Source: Ehrlichia canis str. Jake
GTDB lineage: Bacteria; Pseudomonadota; Alphaproteobacteria; Rickettsiales; Anaplasmataceae
NCBI RefSeq assembly: GCF_000012565.1
Contig: NC_007354.1
Span: 558,001-622,000 of the forward strand
Reading direction: 5' to 3'
DNA: 64,000 bases
In this document: positions 1 through 10,190 of the stretch, piece after piece
Layout of the letters: each line of letters opens with the position of its first letter
How positions within the stretch are numbered: position 1 is the first letter of the stretch
Position numbers and translations under genes: made by a program
Notes under the pieces: model-generated
The model's input: only the letters and a program-made list of their open reading frames with translations
The model's database searches: none
Told to the model about the DNA's origin: nothing

Positions 1-715
1 CAACTATGATTGTTAATATAATGATACTGAGTGCAATACATGATATTCTAATTATTGGTCCGAGAGGGAAGTTAGTGGGCCCACTGTTACTGTAGTTTTC
101 TGTATTAAATAGTGAGAAAGATTGGGTTTGTTCTAATACGTTAATAATTTTACCAATAAAGGCTATAGAGCTTATGACTAGTGATGTTATAGATAGGTAA
201 AATAGATATTTTATCTTTTTTTGTTGTGTTGGATGTTGATTTTCTTTCATCCTATTATAATAAAAGTATATTAGCAATGGTGATGCTATTAATAACTTTA
301 TTAATATGGAAACAAAATCTACAGCTCCTTTAGTGTGAATTGTTGATTTTTTATCTGATACTATTTCTAAATCACCTGTTGCTACATGAACTACTGCAAT
401 GATCTGTATTATTATTGCAAGTACAGTGCTAATGACTTCAGCTATATGTGCTGCTTTTTTATATTTCAATAATGGACTTTGTTTATTATTGTAATATGTA
501 CATGTTAATTCGTAAGATGATAATAAAAACAGAAAGGTACGTGCTGATAACACCATTAGTACATTTATTAGTAATAAATCTTTAGCACTAAGCTTTGAAG
601 GAAACCTTATTAATTGTATAAAGATTGCAAATAAGAATACTCCAAAGTATATTACATTAGAACAAAGTGCAATGTAGAATTTAGTTTTATGTGTTGATTT
701 TTTAAAAAGAAACAT
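1..715 (-). CDS. Hypothetical multi-pass membrane protein (C-terminus outside window)
   Basis: I translated this stretch by hand. From an ATG at 715 the frame stays open for 238 codons to the left edge, so the protein is cut by the window. It begins MFLFKKSTHKTKFYIAL and has about five hydrophobic stretches separated by short polar loops, including a charged loop rich in Lys and Gln (near residues 165-175). It looks like an integral inner-membrane protein. The ATG lies 13 bases after the fabG stop on the same strand, so the two are probably co-transcribed. I do not recognise the family and see no catalytic motif. Confidence 0.7.
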   Translation of the reverse strand, partial: MFLFKKSTHKTKFYIALCSNVIYFGVFLFAIFIQLIRFPSKLSAKDLLLINVLMVLSARTFLFLLSSYELTCTYYNNKQSPLLKYKKAAHIAEVISTVLAIIIQIIAVVHVATGDLEIVSDKKSTIHTKGAVDFVSILIKLLIASPLLIYFYYNRMKENQHPTQQKKIKYLFYLSITSLVISSIAFIGKIINVLEQTQSFSLFNTENYSNSGPTNFPLGPIIRISCIALSIIILTIIV

Positions 716-728
716 TTTTTTTACTATA

Positions 729-1463
729 TTAATACATTAGCATTCCGCCATTTACATGTAAAGTCTGACCTGTAATGTATCTGCTTTCATCACTAGCTAA
801 GAATAAAACTGCTGCAGCTACTTCTTCTGGTGTGCCCATTCTCTGCATAGGAATATGTGTTAGAATATTATTACGTTGTTCTTCTGATAATACGTCTGTC
901 ATTGGTGTTTCAATAAAACCTGGTGCTATGCAATTTACAGTTATATTTCTGCTTGCAAATTCTCTTGCTATTGATTTGCTCATAGCTATCATACCAGCTT
1001 TAGATGCTGAATAATTTGCTTGTCCTAGATTGCCAGTGAATGCCACAACTGAGGATATGTTAATGACTCTTCCTTGATTATTTTTTAACATTGCACGGCA
1101 TGCATTACGGTTTAACTTAAAAGTTGTTGTTAAATTTGTATTGATAACTTTATTCCAATCTTCATCAGTAGTACGTAATGTTAATTTATCTAGAGTAATA
1201 CCAGCATTACATACTATTCCATCAATTCCAGACATAGCTTTACAGGCGTTATTAATTAAACTATTAACATGTTCATTATTGGTTAAATCACAAGGTAGAA
1301 CATATGTATTTGGATATTGTTCAGCAATTTTTTCTAACACAGACTCTCTGGTTCCTGAAATACAAAGTGTGGCTCCTGCATTTGATAAAGCTTTTGTTAT
1401 AGCTTGACCAAGACCACCAGATGCACCAGTAATTAAAAATCTCTTTTGTGATAGGTTAAACAT
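729..1463 (-). CDS. fabG: 3-oxoacyl-[acyl-carrier-protein] reductase FabG
   Basis: FabG carries out the NADPH-dependent reduction of 3-oxoacyl-ACP in type II fatty acid synthesis in the cytoplasm. The 244-residue protein is a classical short-chain dehydrogenase of the usual FabG length. It has the cofactor loop TGASGGLG at 12-19, the CNAG motif near 85-88, and the catalytic Ser138, Tyr151 and Lys155 (YSASK), at the same positions as in E. coli FabG. The C-terminal GQTLHVNGGM is typical. It lies upstream of a membrane protein with a 13-base gap, on the same strand. Nothing suggests decay. Confidence 0.96.
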   Translation of the reverse strand: MFNLSQKRFLITGASGGLGQAITKALSNAGATLCISGTRESVLEKIAEQYPNTYVLPCDLTNNEHVNSLINNACKAMSGIDGIVCNAGITLDKLTLRTTDEDWNKVINTNLTTTFKLNRNACRAMLKNNQGRVINISSVVAFTGNLGQANYSASKAGMIAMSKSIAREFASRNITVNCIAPGFIETPMTDVLSEEQRNNILTHIPMQRMGTPEEVAAAVLFLASDESRYITGQTLHVNGGMLMY

Positions 1464-2096
1464 GTTGATACTTAGTTATATTTCTTTCAGTATAGTATGT
1501 TACTTTACTTAAAATGAAAAGAAAAAATTGTGCACATAAGATCATGATAATATGTTTTGATTGAATCTGGTCAACAGACAATTATTATACTGTAAAATAT
1601 ATAGATATCTATATTTTTTTATTTGTAACTTAAGTACTGATCACAGTTTATATAGGTAAATATTACATAAATTAAGATATGTATTATGCTGACAAAATAC
1701 TAAATCAGAATGATTATATTCAGTTCTTTTAAAAGTTAGAAATACTTTAAATATAGTGTAATAACTTAAGAAGTGATTGTTAAATTAAAATATGTTTATT
1801 TATTATAATTTTGTTATTATAAGTAGATTAAGTAATGTTTGTTTTTTATGGTAATGGGTTTAAAGTATGATATATATTTTTTGTTATGTGTGTTACTGAT
1901 TTTATATTCTTTGCAAAACAGTATAGTTTTAAAGTACACATGGCATTAAAATATAAAATTTTATAGAATGTTGTTAATATTTATGATAAACAAAATGTTT
2001 GATCTTTTATGTATGTTTAACTGTTTATCAGTTGATAGTTTTGTTAGAGTGTTCTGATTGTTAGCTAATATATTGCTGTTGCAAGTGTAAGTATTA
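1464..2096. other. Spacer between divergent fabG and putA
   Basis: This 633-bp AT-rich stretch separates fabG (leftward) from putA (rightward), so it should hold both promoters. I find no open frame of note and no convincing -35/-10 pair. A small inverted repeat (AACTG, five bases, CAGTT) lies at 2019-2033, about 65 bases before putA, and could be an operator half-site pair. From recalled literature, putA in E. chaffeensis is controlled by the NtrY/NtrX system, but I cannot assign a NtrX site here. Confidence 0.4.
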
Positions 2097-5000
2097 ATGG
2101 GAGATATAGGAATGATAAGTGCATTACAAGCGCCAAATGAAATACGTAAACGTATGCAAATGTTGTATCGTACAGAAGAAAATAGTTATGCAAGGTATTT
2201 GACAGAAAAAACAGAGGTATCACAAGATTCTAAAATTAGGATTTATAGTGTTGCAAAACAAATAATAGAGAAAATAAGGGTAGATAGAAATTTAGGCATA
2301 ATAGATGCGTTTATGCAAGAGTACGGCTTATCAAATGAAGAGGGTATAGCTCTTATGTGTTTGGCAGAATCTTTATTAAGAATTCCTGATGATTGCACTA
2401 TAAATGATTTAATAAAGGATAAGATAGGGAATAGCATGTGGAGTAATCACATAGGGAGTTCCTCATCTATGTTTGTTAATGCAGCAACGTGGGGTTTGTT
2501 TATAGGTGGTATAGTATTAAAAGAAAGCAATGATAGTGCAAAGTGGTTTGGTACCATAAATAATTTATTGAAAACAATGGGCGAGCCTATAATTAGAAAG
2601 GCAATACAGCAAGCAATGTGTACATTAGGTAAACATTTTATAAAAGGAAGGGATATAACTGAAGCACTTAATAATAGAAAAGAAGGTGAGTTGTATTCAT
2701 TTGATATATTAGGAGAAGCTGCAAAAACGAGAAAAGATGCGGAAAGATACTTTAGTGAGTATATGCAAGCAGTTGATAGTATAGGAAAATCTAAGGGTAG
2801 TGATGATACAGGGAGGTTAGTAGATTACGATGAAATATCTGTGAAGATATCTGCATTGCATAGTAGGTATGAATTTTCTCAAATAGATGATGTATTAGAT
2901 GAAATAGTAGATAAATTACTTCAAATCTGCAGATTAGCAAAGGAATATAACATACGTGTATGTATTGATGCAGAGGAAGCAAGCAGACTGGAGATATCTT
3001 TGATGATACTTGAAAAATTACGTTTTGAAAGTAGTTTAAATGGATGGGAAGGTTTAGGATTGGCTGTACAGGCATATCAAAAAAGAGCATTTTCAGTATT
3101 AGATTTTGTAGAAGATATATCAGTAAGATCTTGTCATAAAATGATGGTGAGGCTTGTAAAAGGTGCATACTGGGATTATGAAATAAAGAATTCTCAAGAG
3201 TTAGGGTTAAGCAGTTATCCTGTATTTACAAGAAAGGTATATACTGATGTTTCATATTTAGCATGTGCTAATAAAATTTTAAGTAAACCAAATACTTTTT
3301 ACCCATGTTTTGCTACACATAATGCTTACACGTTAGCTGCAATATTAGAGATGGCAAACAAAGATCATCCAGGATTTGAATTCCAAAGATTACATGGTAT
3401 GGGGGCTAGTTTGTATGAATATGTAACACAGGAGTTAGCAGCAAATATTAAATGTAGAGTTTATGCCCCTGTTGGAGGTTATCAGGATTTACTACCTTAC
3501 CTGATTAGAAGATTGTTAGAAAATGGTGCAAATAGCTCATTTATTAATCAGTTAAATGATAGTAATATATCACTTGAGCAATTAATACAGGATCCATTAG
3601 AAAAGGCAAAAGAATTGGAATATTTACCTCATCCTAATATACCGTTACCAAAAGATATATTTGGTCCTGAAAGGCTTAATTCTTCTGGTATTGACATCAC
3701 TGATTCCGTTACTTTAGCTAACTTTAATGATGAGATGAAAAATTATCAAAATTGTAAATTTAAAGCATCTTCAATTGTGAATGGAGAAGAATTTGATGGT
3801 GATTTTATAGAAATATTATCTCCAAGTAATTCTGAAGATCTTGTTGGAGAGGTATTATTTGCAAGTTCTACTCAAGCGTTATCAGCTTTAGACATAGCAT
3901 ATAGTGCATTTAAAGACTGGTCTAATGTTCCAGTATCTACTCGTGCTTCTATATTAGAAAAGGCAGCTAATTTGATAGAAGAAAATAAAGCAAAGTTAAT
4001 TATGTTACTCATTAGAGAAGGTGGTAAGGTTATTTCTGATGCTATTGCTGAGATAAGGGAAGCAGTTGACTTTTTGCGTTATTATGCAGTTCTTGGAAGA
4101 CAAGAATTAGAGGGATCGAATAGATTACCTGGTCCTGTAGGAGAAGATAATTATCTTTATTTTAGAAGTAGGGGAGTATTTGTATGTATATCTCCTTGGA
4201 ATTTTCCATTAGCGATATTTATTGGTCCTATTGCTGCTGCATTGGTTACAGGAAATACTGTAATTGCAAAACCTGCTGAGCAAACTTCTATAATTGCATA
4301 TGAAGCAGTGAAGTTATTGTATGATGCTGGTATACCAAAGGGAGTACTGCATTTATTATTAGGTGATGGTAAAGAGTTAGGAGAAGTATTGTTAAAGAAT
4401 GAAAAAATAGGTGGTGTGGCATTTACTGGTTCAACAGAGACTGCTAGAATAATTAACCAATCTATTGCAGAAAAAGAAGGTGGTATTATTCCGTTTATAG
4501 CTGAAACAGGTGGTTTAAATACTATGATAACTGATACTTCTGCATTAGTAGAACAAGTTACAAATGATGTTATCACATCAGCATTTAAAAGTGCTGGGCA
4601 AAGATGTTCAGCATTGAGAGTGTTGTTTGTACAAGAAGAAGTAGCAGATAAACAGATTGAAATGATTTGTGGTGCCATGGAAGATTTAGTTATAGGAGAT
4701 CCTATGTTATTGAAAACAGATATAGGACCTGTAATAGATAAAGCATCACAAGAAATGTTAATAGCTCACGCGGATAGGATGTCACAAGAAGGTAAATTGT
4801 TGTGTCAAGTGAAATTGGGAGAAGAGTGTCAAAAGGGTTATTTCTTTGCTCCATGTGCATATGAGATACAAAACATATCTCAGTTGCAGAGGGAAGTATT
4901 TGGTCCAATATTACATATAATCCGTTATAAAAAAGGGGATTTACATAAAATTTTAAGTGAAATTAACGATACAGGTTATGGTTTAACATTTGCTGTACAG

Positions 5001-5246
5001 AGTAGAGTACAAAGCAATATTGATAATATTATTGATAATATAAATGTTGGAAATGTTTACGTTAATAGAAATCAGGTTGGTGCAGTAGTGGGTGTACAAC
5101 CATTTGGTGGACAAGGATTATCTGGTACTGGTCCTAAAGCAGGTGGTCCATATTACTTACATAGATTCCTTACAGAAAAGGTAGTGAGCATTAACACTAC
5201 AGCTTTAGGTGGTAATACTTCTTTGATGTGTTTAACTGATCAGTAA
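2097..5246 (+). CDS. putA: Bifunctional proline dehydrogenase / delta-1-pyrroline-5-carboxylate dehydrogenase PutA
   Basis: PutA oxidises proline to glutamate in two steps, feeding electrons to the quinone pool (FAD step) and NADH (second step). The FAD proline dehydrogenase barrel spans roughly residues 100-500, with LVKGAYWD, FATHNAYT, LHGMG and YAPVGGYQDLL. The aldehyde dehydrogenase domain spans roughly 560-1035, with SPWNFPLA, the catalytic Glu in IAETGG (~802) and the nucleophile Cys in GQRCSALR (~836). At 1049 residues it lacks the N-terminal ribbon-helix-helix DNA-binding domain of E. coli PutA (about 1320 residues), so it should not repress its own gene. An internal ATG at 2112 is an alternative start. 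It stands alone between long spacers. Proline and glutamine are thought to be main carbon sources of Ehrlichia, so this is a central catabolic gene. Confidence 0.97.
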   Translation: MGDIGMISALQAPNEIRKRMQMLYRTEENSYARYLTEKTEVSQDSKIRIYSVAKQIIEKIRVDRNLGIIDAFMQEYGLSNEEGIALMCLAESLLRIPDDCTINDLIKDKIGNSMWSNHIGSSSSMFVNAATWGLFIGGIVLKESNDSAKWFGTINNLLKTMGEPIIRKAIQQAMCTLGKHFIKGRDITEALNNRKEGELYSFDILGEAAKTRKDAERYFSEYMQAVDSIGKSKGSDDTGRLVDYDEISVKISALHSRYEFSQIDDVLDEIVDKLLQICRLAKEYNIRVCIDAEEASRLEISLMILEKLRFESSLNGWEGLGLAVQAYQKRAFSVLDFVEDISVRSCHKMMVRLVKGAYWDYEIKNSQELGLSSYPVFTRKVYTDVSYLACANKILSKPNTFYPCFATHNAYTLAAILEMANKDHPGFEFQRLHGMGASLYEYVTQELAANIKCRVYAPVGGYQDLLPYLIRRLLENGANSSFINQLNDSNISLEQLIQDPLEKAKELEYLPHPNIPLPKDIFGPERLNSSGIDITDSVTLANFNDEMKNYQNCKFKASSIVNGEEFDGDFIEILSPSNSEDLVGEVLFASSTQALSALDIAYSAFKDWSNVPVSTRASILEKAANLIEENKAKLIMLLIREGGKVISDAIAEIREAVDFLRYYAVLGRQELEGSNRLPGPVGEDNYLYFRSRGVFVCISPWNFPLAIFIGPIAAALVTGNTVIAKPAEQTSIIAYEAVKLLYDAGIPKGVLHLLLGDGKELGEVLLKNEKIGGVAFTGSTETARIINQSIAEKEGGIIPFIAETGGLNTMITDTSALVEQVTNDVITSAFKSAGQRCSALRVLFVQEEVADKQIEMICGAMEDLVIGDPMLLKTDIGPVIDKASQEMLIAHADRMSQEGKLLCQVKLGEECQKGYFFAPCAYEIQNISQLQREVFGPILHIIRYKKGDLHKILSEINDTGYGLTFAVQSRVQSNIDNIIDNINVGNVYVNRNQVGAVVGVQPFGGQGLSGTGPKAGGPYYLHRFLTEKVVSINTTALGGNTSLMCLTDQ

Positions 5247-5777
5247 AAATTGTTAAATGGGATGTAAGTTTCTATTTCTCTATAGGTTTTGATGTAATAT
5301 ATGTTCAGTGAGTACTTATGTTACTTTTTAATAGATTGCATTTATGATAGTATTAAATACTATGAGTTTTAAGTAGGAAGGTTTAGTTAATTTGTTGAGT
5401 ATTATATAAATCTTAAAGCTAATAAATATTGATTTTATGTAGTATATAGTGCAAGTTATTGTATTATGTAGCTTTTTTTCTATAACTTTTTGTGTTAAGG
5501 TAAGTGTTCATATGTGTTCAAAATAATAAGAATTAGTATTAAGCTTTTGAATCAAAGCATTGTTGCTTATAATATGTAAGTGATATTGATATGGTATTAT
5601 GTTGTGTTTCTATATTTATTTTTTTATTATAAATATGGCTTGGGGTGTCATATCCAATAATTTTATTATTTTTAGATTTTTTTTCTTAAGTATAAAATTG
5701 GTTTTATATTAAGATACATATTTTTACTTGTGTTGATTATATGTGTGTTGTCGTATTTTTATCATCTTCTTTAACAA
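5247..5777. other. Spacer between putA and bioA
   Basis: This is 531 bp of AT-rich sequence between two genes on the same strand. I see no coding frame, RNA gene or clear hairpin. Its length suggests that bioA has its own promoter here rather than being read from putA. Confidence 0.4.
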
Positions 5778-7064
5778 ATGCTATTAAATAATATGTATAT
5801 TAATACTTGTGCATGGTTTAATAAGGGATATCAAAATATTTGGATGCCTTATACGCAAATGAAGAATTCACCTTTACCATTGAGTGTTAAGTCTGCTAGT
5901 GGGTGTTATATAATACTAGAAGATGGTAAAAGGTTACTTGATGGTATCTCTAGTTGGTGGAGTGTTTGCCACGGGTACTCTCATCCACATATTGTTCAGA
6001 AAGTTCAAGATCAAGTTGCTAAATTATCTCATGTAATGTTTTCTGGATTAGCGCATGAGCAGAGCTATGTTTTAGCATCTAGACTTGTGAAAATTTCTCC
6101 AGAACAAAAAAAGGTTTTCTTTTCTGATTCTGGGTCAACTGCTGTTGAAGTTGCTATGAAGATGGCAGTGCAATATCATCAAAATTTAGGCAATAAGAAT
6201 AAATATAATTTTGTGTCTTTTGTTAATGGGTATCATGGTGATACAATGGGGTGTATGTCAATATCTGATCCTACTAAAATTCATGGTACTAAGTTCAAGA
6301 AATACCACCCTTCACAATTTATTTTGCCTTTGCCAAGTACTGAAGAGGAGATAAAGAATTTTGCAAACACAATATATTCTATAAGAGATCAAGTTGCTGC
6401 TGTGATTTTGGAACCGATCTTGCAAGCAGCAGGTGGTATGTTGATTCATTCTGCAAATATATTAAAAAAAATTTACGATATTGCAAAAGCTAACAATATA
6501 TTGTTTATAGCGGATGAAGTAGCTACAGGTTTTGGTAGAACTGGTACTATGTTTGGATGTAATCAAGCTAATATTGTTCCAGATATTATAGTTATTGGGA
6601 AAGCATTAACAGGTGGATTTTGTACATTAGCAGCAACTTTAACTACACAGGAAGTATATGATGCATTTTTGTCAGATAATATAGATGATGCTTTTATGCA
6701 TGGTCCAACTTTTATGGCAAATGCATTGGCTTGTGCTGCAGCAAATGCATCACTTGATATTTTTGAGAGCCAAGATTTAATAAGAAATATTGGTTTAATT
6801 GAAAATCAGTTAAAGTCAGAGTTAGGAGTATTTAAACAGTTAGATTGTGTGACTGATATTAGAGTAAAAGGTGCAACTGGAGTAATAGAGTTAAAGGATG
6901 GATTAATTGATAAACATGATATTATAAATAAAGGAGTTGAATTAAATATATGGATACGTCCTCTTAATAATGTAATATATGTTATGCCACCTTTTATAAT
7001 TAATTCTAATGAACTTACCCAGTTAATAACATCAATATATAAGATACTTAAAAGTAATATATAA
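5778..7064 (+). CDS. bioA: Adenosylmethionine-8-amino-7-oxononanoate aminotransferase BioA
   Basis: BioA is the PLP enzyme that makes 7,8-diaminononanoate from 7-keto-8-aminopelargonate in biotin synthesis. The 428-residue protein has the family features: IWMPYTQMK near the start, the SSWWSVCHGY substrate-binding segment, NGYHGDTMG, IADEVATGFGRTG, the PLP lysine at 275 (VIGKALTGG) and HGPTFMANALACAAANAS. The first 5 codons before the second ATG (5793) are not conserved in type, so the true start could be 5793. No other bio gene is adjacent, as is usual in Ehrlichia, whose biotin genes are scattered. Confidence 0.95.
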   Translation: MLLNNMYINTCAWFNKGYQNIWMPYTQMKNSPLPLSVKSASGCYIILEDGKRLLDGISSWWSVCHGYSHPHIVQKVQDQVAKLSHVMFSGLAHEQSYVLASRLVKISPEQKKVFFSDSGSTAVEVAMKMAVQYHQNLGNKNKYNFVSFVNGYHGDTMGCMSISDPTKIHGTKFKKYHPSQFILPLPSTEEEIKNFANTIYSIRDQVAAVILEPILQAAGGMLIHSANILKKIYDIAKANNILFIADEVATGFGRTGTMFGCNQANIVPDIIVIGKALTGGFCTLAATLTTQEVYDAFLSDNIDDAFMHGPTFMANALACAAANASLDIFESQDLIRNIGLIENQLKSELGVFKQLDCVTDIRVKGATGVIELKDGLIDKHDIINKGVELNIWIRPLNNVIYVMPPFIINSNELTQLITSIYKILKSNI

Positions 7065-7389
7065 AGTAGTATTTTAAATACTAATATTATGTTATCTTGT
7101 ATTATATTAGAACATGCTTGGCAGTTATGTGTAATGTAATTCTTCTTGTTATTGTACAATGTGTAGGAGTTGCGTTACTTTTCTTGTATTTTCAAGTATT
7201 TGTGAAATTATGATTAATAAATATTGTTGTTATCAATATAATGTAGTTTTGTATCATTTTGAGTAATATTACGTGCTAATTTATCGTGTGATAATAGTAA
7301 TAATAACTTTTATTGTATTCAAATGTTTTGGATCTTGTAGGAGAATATTGTTATGAGTTAGTTTTTATATTTATTTAGTTATTTTATAG
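7065..7389. other. Spacer downstream of bioA
   Basis: AT-rich sequence with stops in all frames, followed directly by the diverged tandem repeats. No terminator hairpin with a T-run was found just after bioA. Confidence 0.35.
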
Positions 7390-8030
7390 AATGGTTATTT
7401 AAAGTTGTTAAGTTATTACATAGATAAAAATAATAATAACTTATATTCAAGTTAGAATATTTATATATTGATAGTATATTGTTTGTACATCATTTTTGTA
7501 TTGATTTAACTATTTAGAATAATATTCAAATTTGCTGAACTTCTGATGTAGTCAAATGTTGAAAATGTTTGTATTGTAAGTCTGGTATTGTCCATAAATT
7601 ATTGTTTAGATATTAAGAAGATGATGTGCAAAATTGTGAAGTTATTACTTTGTAAAGATAGTCATTGTTTCTATTGCATTTAATGTATTTATATTTTGTA
7701 GAGCAGATAAAGTTAATGAATTAACTTTATATTGATTTAACTATTTTGTGTGATAGCATTCAAGTTGCTAAGTTGTTATATAGTAAAGCAGGATGAGATT
7801 ATGTTTAAAATATTTTTATTATAAGACCTATGTTGCTTATGAGTGATTATTTCGATCGTTTAGAAGAGAGTATTTAAAATTTTAAGGTTATTTTAGTAAA
7901 AATATCATTGCTTCTATTCCTTTCAAGGTATTTATATCTTATAGCATGTATATTGTTCATTGATTAGTCTTATTAATTAAGTTATTTGAAGATAGTGTTC
8001 AAGATTATGCATGTGTTTTACTATATGAGT
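7390..8030. repeat. Diverged tandem repeat, about 230 bp unit, three copies
   Basis: Three related segments can be aligned by eye. Markers are the 16-mer ATTGATTTAACTATTT at 7500-7515, the same 16-mer at 7731-7746 and a degraded form near 7959, giving a period near 230 bp. Another shared run is GTATTTATAT.TT.TAG near 7685-7700 and 7928-7943, each preceded by a CATTG(T/C)TTCTATT.C segment. Copies are only about 60-65 percent alike by eye, so the duplication is old. There is no coding frame. Intergenic tandem repeats of this size are a known trait of Ehrlichia genomes. Confidence 0.5.
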
Positions 8031-8032
8031 TA

Positions 8033-9442
8033 CTATATTTCTCTTATGTTAAAAATATTTGTGATATTATTCTGAAACCAATGTAAGTATTGTGTTATAC
8101 TGTCAATCTGATCATCATTTTGTGTGTTTGGAAATGATAGTAATTCTTGTTCGAAATTACTGAGCCATGGTGCATCATTTGGTAAAAATATTTTTCTTGA
8201 TTCAAATATTGGTATAACATTATAAAATCTAGTTACTTTATCAGTTGTTGGAACAATACCTATTATTGGGATTGTGCAATTGTTGGTTAATTCTTGAACT
8301 ATTTGTAATCCGCTTGCTTTTTTTTCTATAAGTATTGCATTTGGTTTCCAGTGGTTTGCTAAATTGATTATTTCTTGTTTTAATGATTTATACTCTAGTT
8401 TTGCTTTGTATACTTCTAATAAGAAAAAACAATTGTTTTTATAAGACCATGTTGTGCATACACTATAATTGCTTGTCTTATTTGAAGAAGATGCTGTATC
8501 CCAACTTTGAGTTATATTAGTATCTTCATAGTTATATGAGCTATATCTTTGAAGCCATACATATTTTATCATTCCATTTGATAAATGAATAGGATTTTGT
8601 TGATATTGAGCTGCAAATGCGTATGATCCAAGTTCTGATTTTAATTCTTCAATGTATTTTTTCCCATATTTTTTGTATAAAGGATCTCCTTCTTTTCTTG
8701 TATGTAAAATGTTTCTTGTTTTTTTCCCATGTTTAAATTTCCATGGTGAAGTAATAGAATAGAAAGTATTATTTTGTTCTGCTATCAATGGTAACGATAA
8801 TAAGTGCCATTTATTACAGAGTTTTTTTGATAATAAGTATCCAGTAAGATCATCATGATGTAATCTGTGCATCACTATTATAACAATGCTGTTTTTTCTG
8901 TCATTTAATCTAGTCATAAATGATTGTTCAAACCAATGACATACACGTTGTCTATAAGTTTTGCTTAATGCTTGCATAGGGTTCATTGGATCATCTATGA
9001 TTAGAATGTCTCCACCTTCTCCTGTAATACTTCCTCCTACTGATGTTGCAAATCTGTAACCTCGTTGTATTGTTTGAAATTTTTGTTTAGTATTTTGATC
9101 TTTTGATAATATCACATGTGGAAATAATTTTTTGTACCATTCAGATTGTAATATATATCTGTTATCTAAAGATAATTTTTCACTAAGTACTTGAGAATAA
9201 CTTGCAACTATAATTCTAGCTTGAGGATTTAAGCCAAGTATCCAAGATGGCCATGCTATACTAACGCATATAGATTTGATAAATCTCGGAGGCATATTAA
9301 TTATTAATCTATTAATTTTTCCATTAAGTGTGGCTTCTAATCTGTCTGCTATGATTTTAATGTGCCAGTTATTGATTATTTTGTTATTTGGTGATACTGT
9401 TTTAAAGCATAATTTTAGAAAGTCTAAGAAGTTATAAGACAT
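8033..9442 (-). CDS. Phage / GTA-type terminase large subunit (TerL)
   Basis: TerL is the DNA-packaging motor that pumps DNA into a prohead and cuts it. The 469-residue protein has an N-terminal ATPase with a Walker A-like MPPRFIKS (50-57), Walker B ILIIDDP (146-152) and the coupling segment IVIIVMHRLHHDDLTG (186-201). The C-terminal RNase H-like nuclease has Asp315 (QSWDTAS), Glu373 (ILIEKKASG) and Asp444/Asp447 (DDQID). All catalytic acids are present and the frame is intact, so it appears to be kept by selection. It is the last gene of a minus-strand cassette with tail and connector genes and corresponds to gene 2 of the Rhodobacter gene transfer agent. No portal, protease or capsid gene is beside it. 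Confidence 0.9.
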   Translation of the reverse strand: MSYNFLDFLKLCFKTVSPNNKIINNWHIKIIADRLEATLNGKINRLIINMPPRFIKSICVSIAWPSWILGLNPQARIIVASYSQVLSEKLSLDNRYILQSEWYKKLFPHVILSKDQNTKQKFQTIQRGYRFATSVGGSITGEGGDILIIDDPMNPMQALSKTYRQRVCHWFEQSFMTRLNDRKNSIVIIVMHRLHHDDLTGYLLSKKLCNKWHLLSLPLIAEQNNTFYSITSPWKFKHGKKTRNILHTRKEGDPLYKKYGKKYIEELKSELGSYAFAAQYQQNPIHLSNGMIKYVWLQRYSSYNYEDTNITQSWDTASSSNKTSNYSVCTTWSYKNNCFFLLEVYKAKLEYKSLKQEIINLANHWKPNAILIEKKASGLQIVQELTNNCTIPIIGIVPTTDKVTRFYNVIPIFESRKIFLPNDAPWLSNFEQELLSFPNTQNDDQIDSITQYLHWFQNNITNIFNIREI

Positions 9443-9560
9443 TTTTTGGCAATAATATAGTTATTTTGATATATATTTTCATTATTATAGATATAGATGT
9501 TGTGTATTAATTAATGCTACTTGTAGTTTATTATTTTAATTTATATTGTTTTATGTGTAA

Positions 9561-10190
9561 TCAAGATGCTATTGAATAATACTTGTCAGTATGTTGACTT
9601 ATTGATATGTGTTTGAGTGGTTTATCAATAGTTGTTTTGTTTGGTTTATTATTATTGTCTTTCGAATTTTTATGATTTTTTTTGTGTATTATGTATGGTA
9701 AATTTTTTATTATACAGTTTTTTATAATGAGATCAGCACTTAATACACATGAAGGCATTGGTACTATAAGGTTAAATAGAAAATTAAGTAATTTTAAAAA
9801 TATAGTTTTTGATTTACTTTTATTTCTAGTTTTTTTTTTAACTTTATGACTTCTACCAAATTTTCTTGCTCCTCTTATGTTTGAATCAACAGTTTGTCCA
9901 GGTCGTTGTATTGGATCCATTTCATGAGCTATAGTTGACATTAATAAAGTTTTTATTTCTTTTTTTATTTCCTTTTTTATATAGATTGATAAATTATTTT
10001 TTTTATGTTCTTTACATAATTTTTTTTTAATGCTTATTATATTAATCTTTTTATATATTTTTTTTGTTTTATATAAATATTTTTTTATTTTAATTAATTT
10101 TTTATATGTATATAATAATTCTTTGATATTATCTGATCTATCAATATGATGGTATATTGCTTTAACTTTTAATTTATGCGGAAGAAGCAT
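9561..10190 (-). CDS. Unknown protein A of a paralogous pair in the phage-like cassette
   Basis: The 209-residue product is very rich in Lys and Ile from residues 25 to 85. It then carries IAHEMDPIQRPGQTVDSN followed by KFGRS, which is shared with the next gene upstream (IAHKMDPVQRAGETAQSN, KFGRS). After this comes a hydrophobic stretch (about 133-160) and a polar tail rich in Asn and Lys. Upstream of the ATG the frame is open for about 30 more codons back to a TAG with no ATG, GTG or TTG that clearly fits, so the amino end may have been lost. Long T-runs on the plus strand (for example near 9830-9841) make it prone to frameshift. The function is unknown and partial decay is possible. Confidence 0.6.
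   Translation of the reverse strand: MLLPHKLKVKAIYHHIDRSDNIKELLYTYKKLIKIKKYLYKTKKIYKKINIISIKKKLCKEHKKNNLSIYIKKEIKKEIKTLLMSTIAHEMDPIQRPGQTVDSNIRGARKFGRSHKVKKKTRNKSKSKTIFLKLLNFLFNLIVPMPSCVLSADLIIKNCIIKNLPYIIHKKNHKNSKDNNNKPNKTTIDKPLKHISISQHTDKYYSIAS

Noticed and set aside
7065-8032. CRISPR-like array
   Set aside because: The repeats are about 230 bp, diverged and directly adjacent, with no short exact repeats or spacers.
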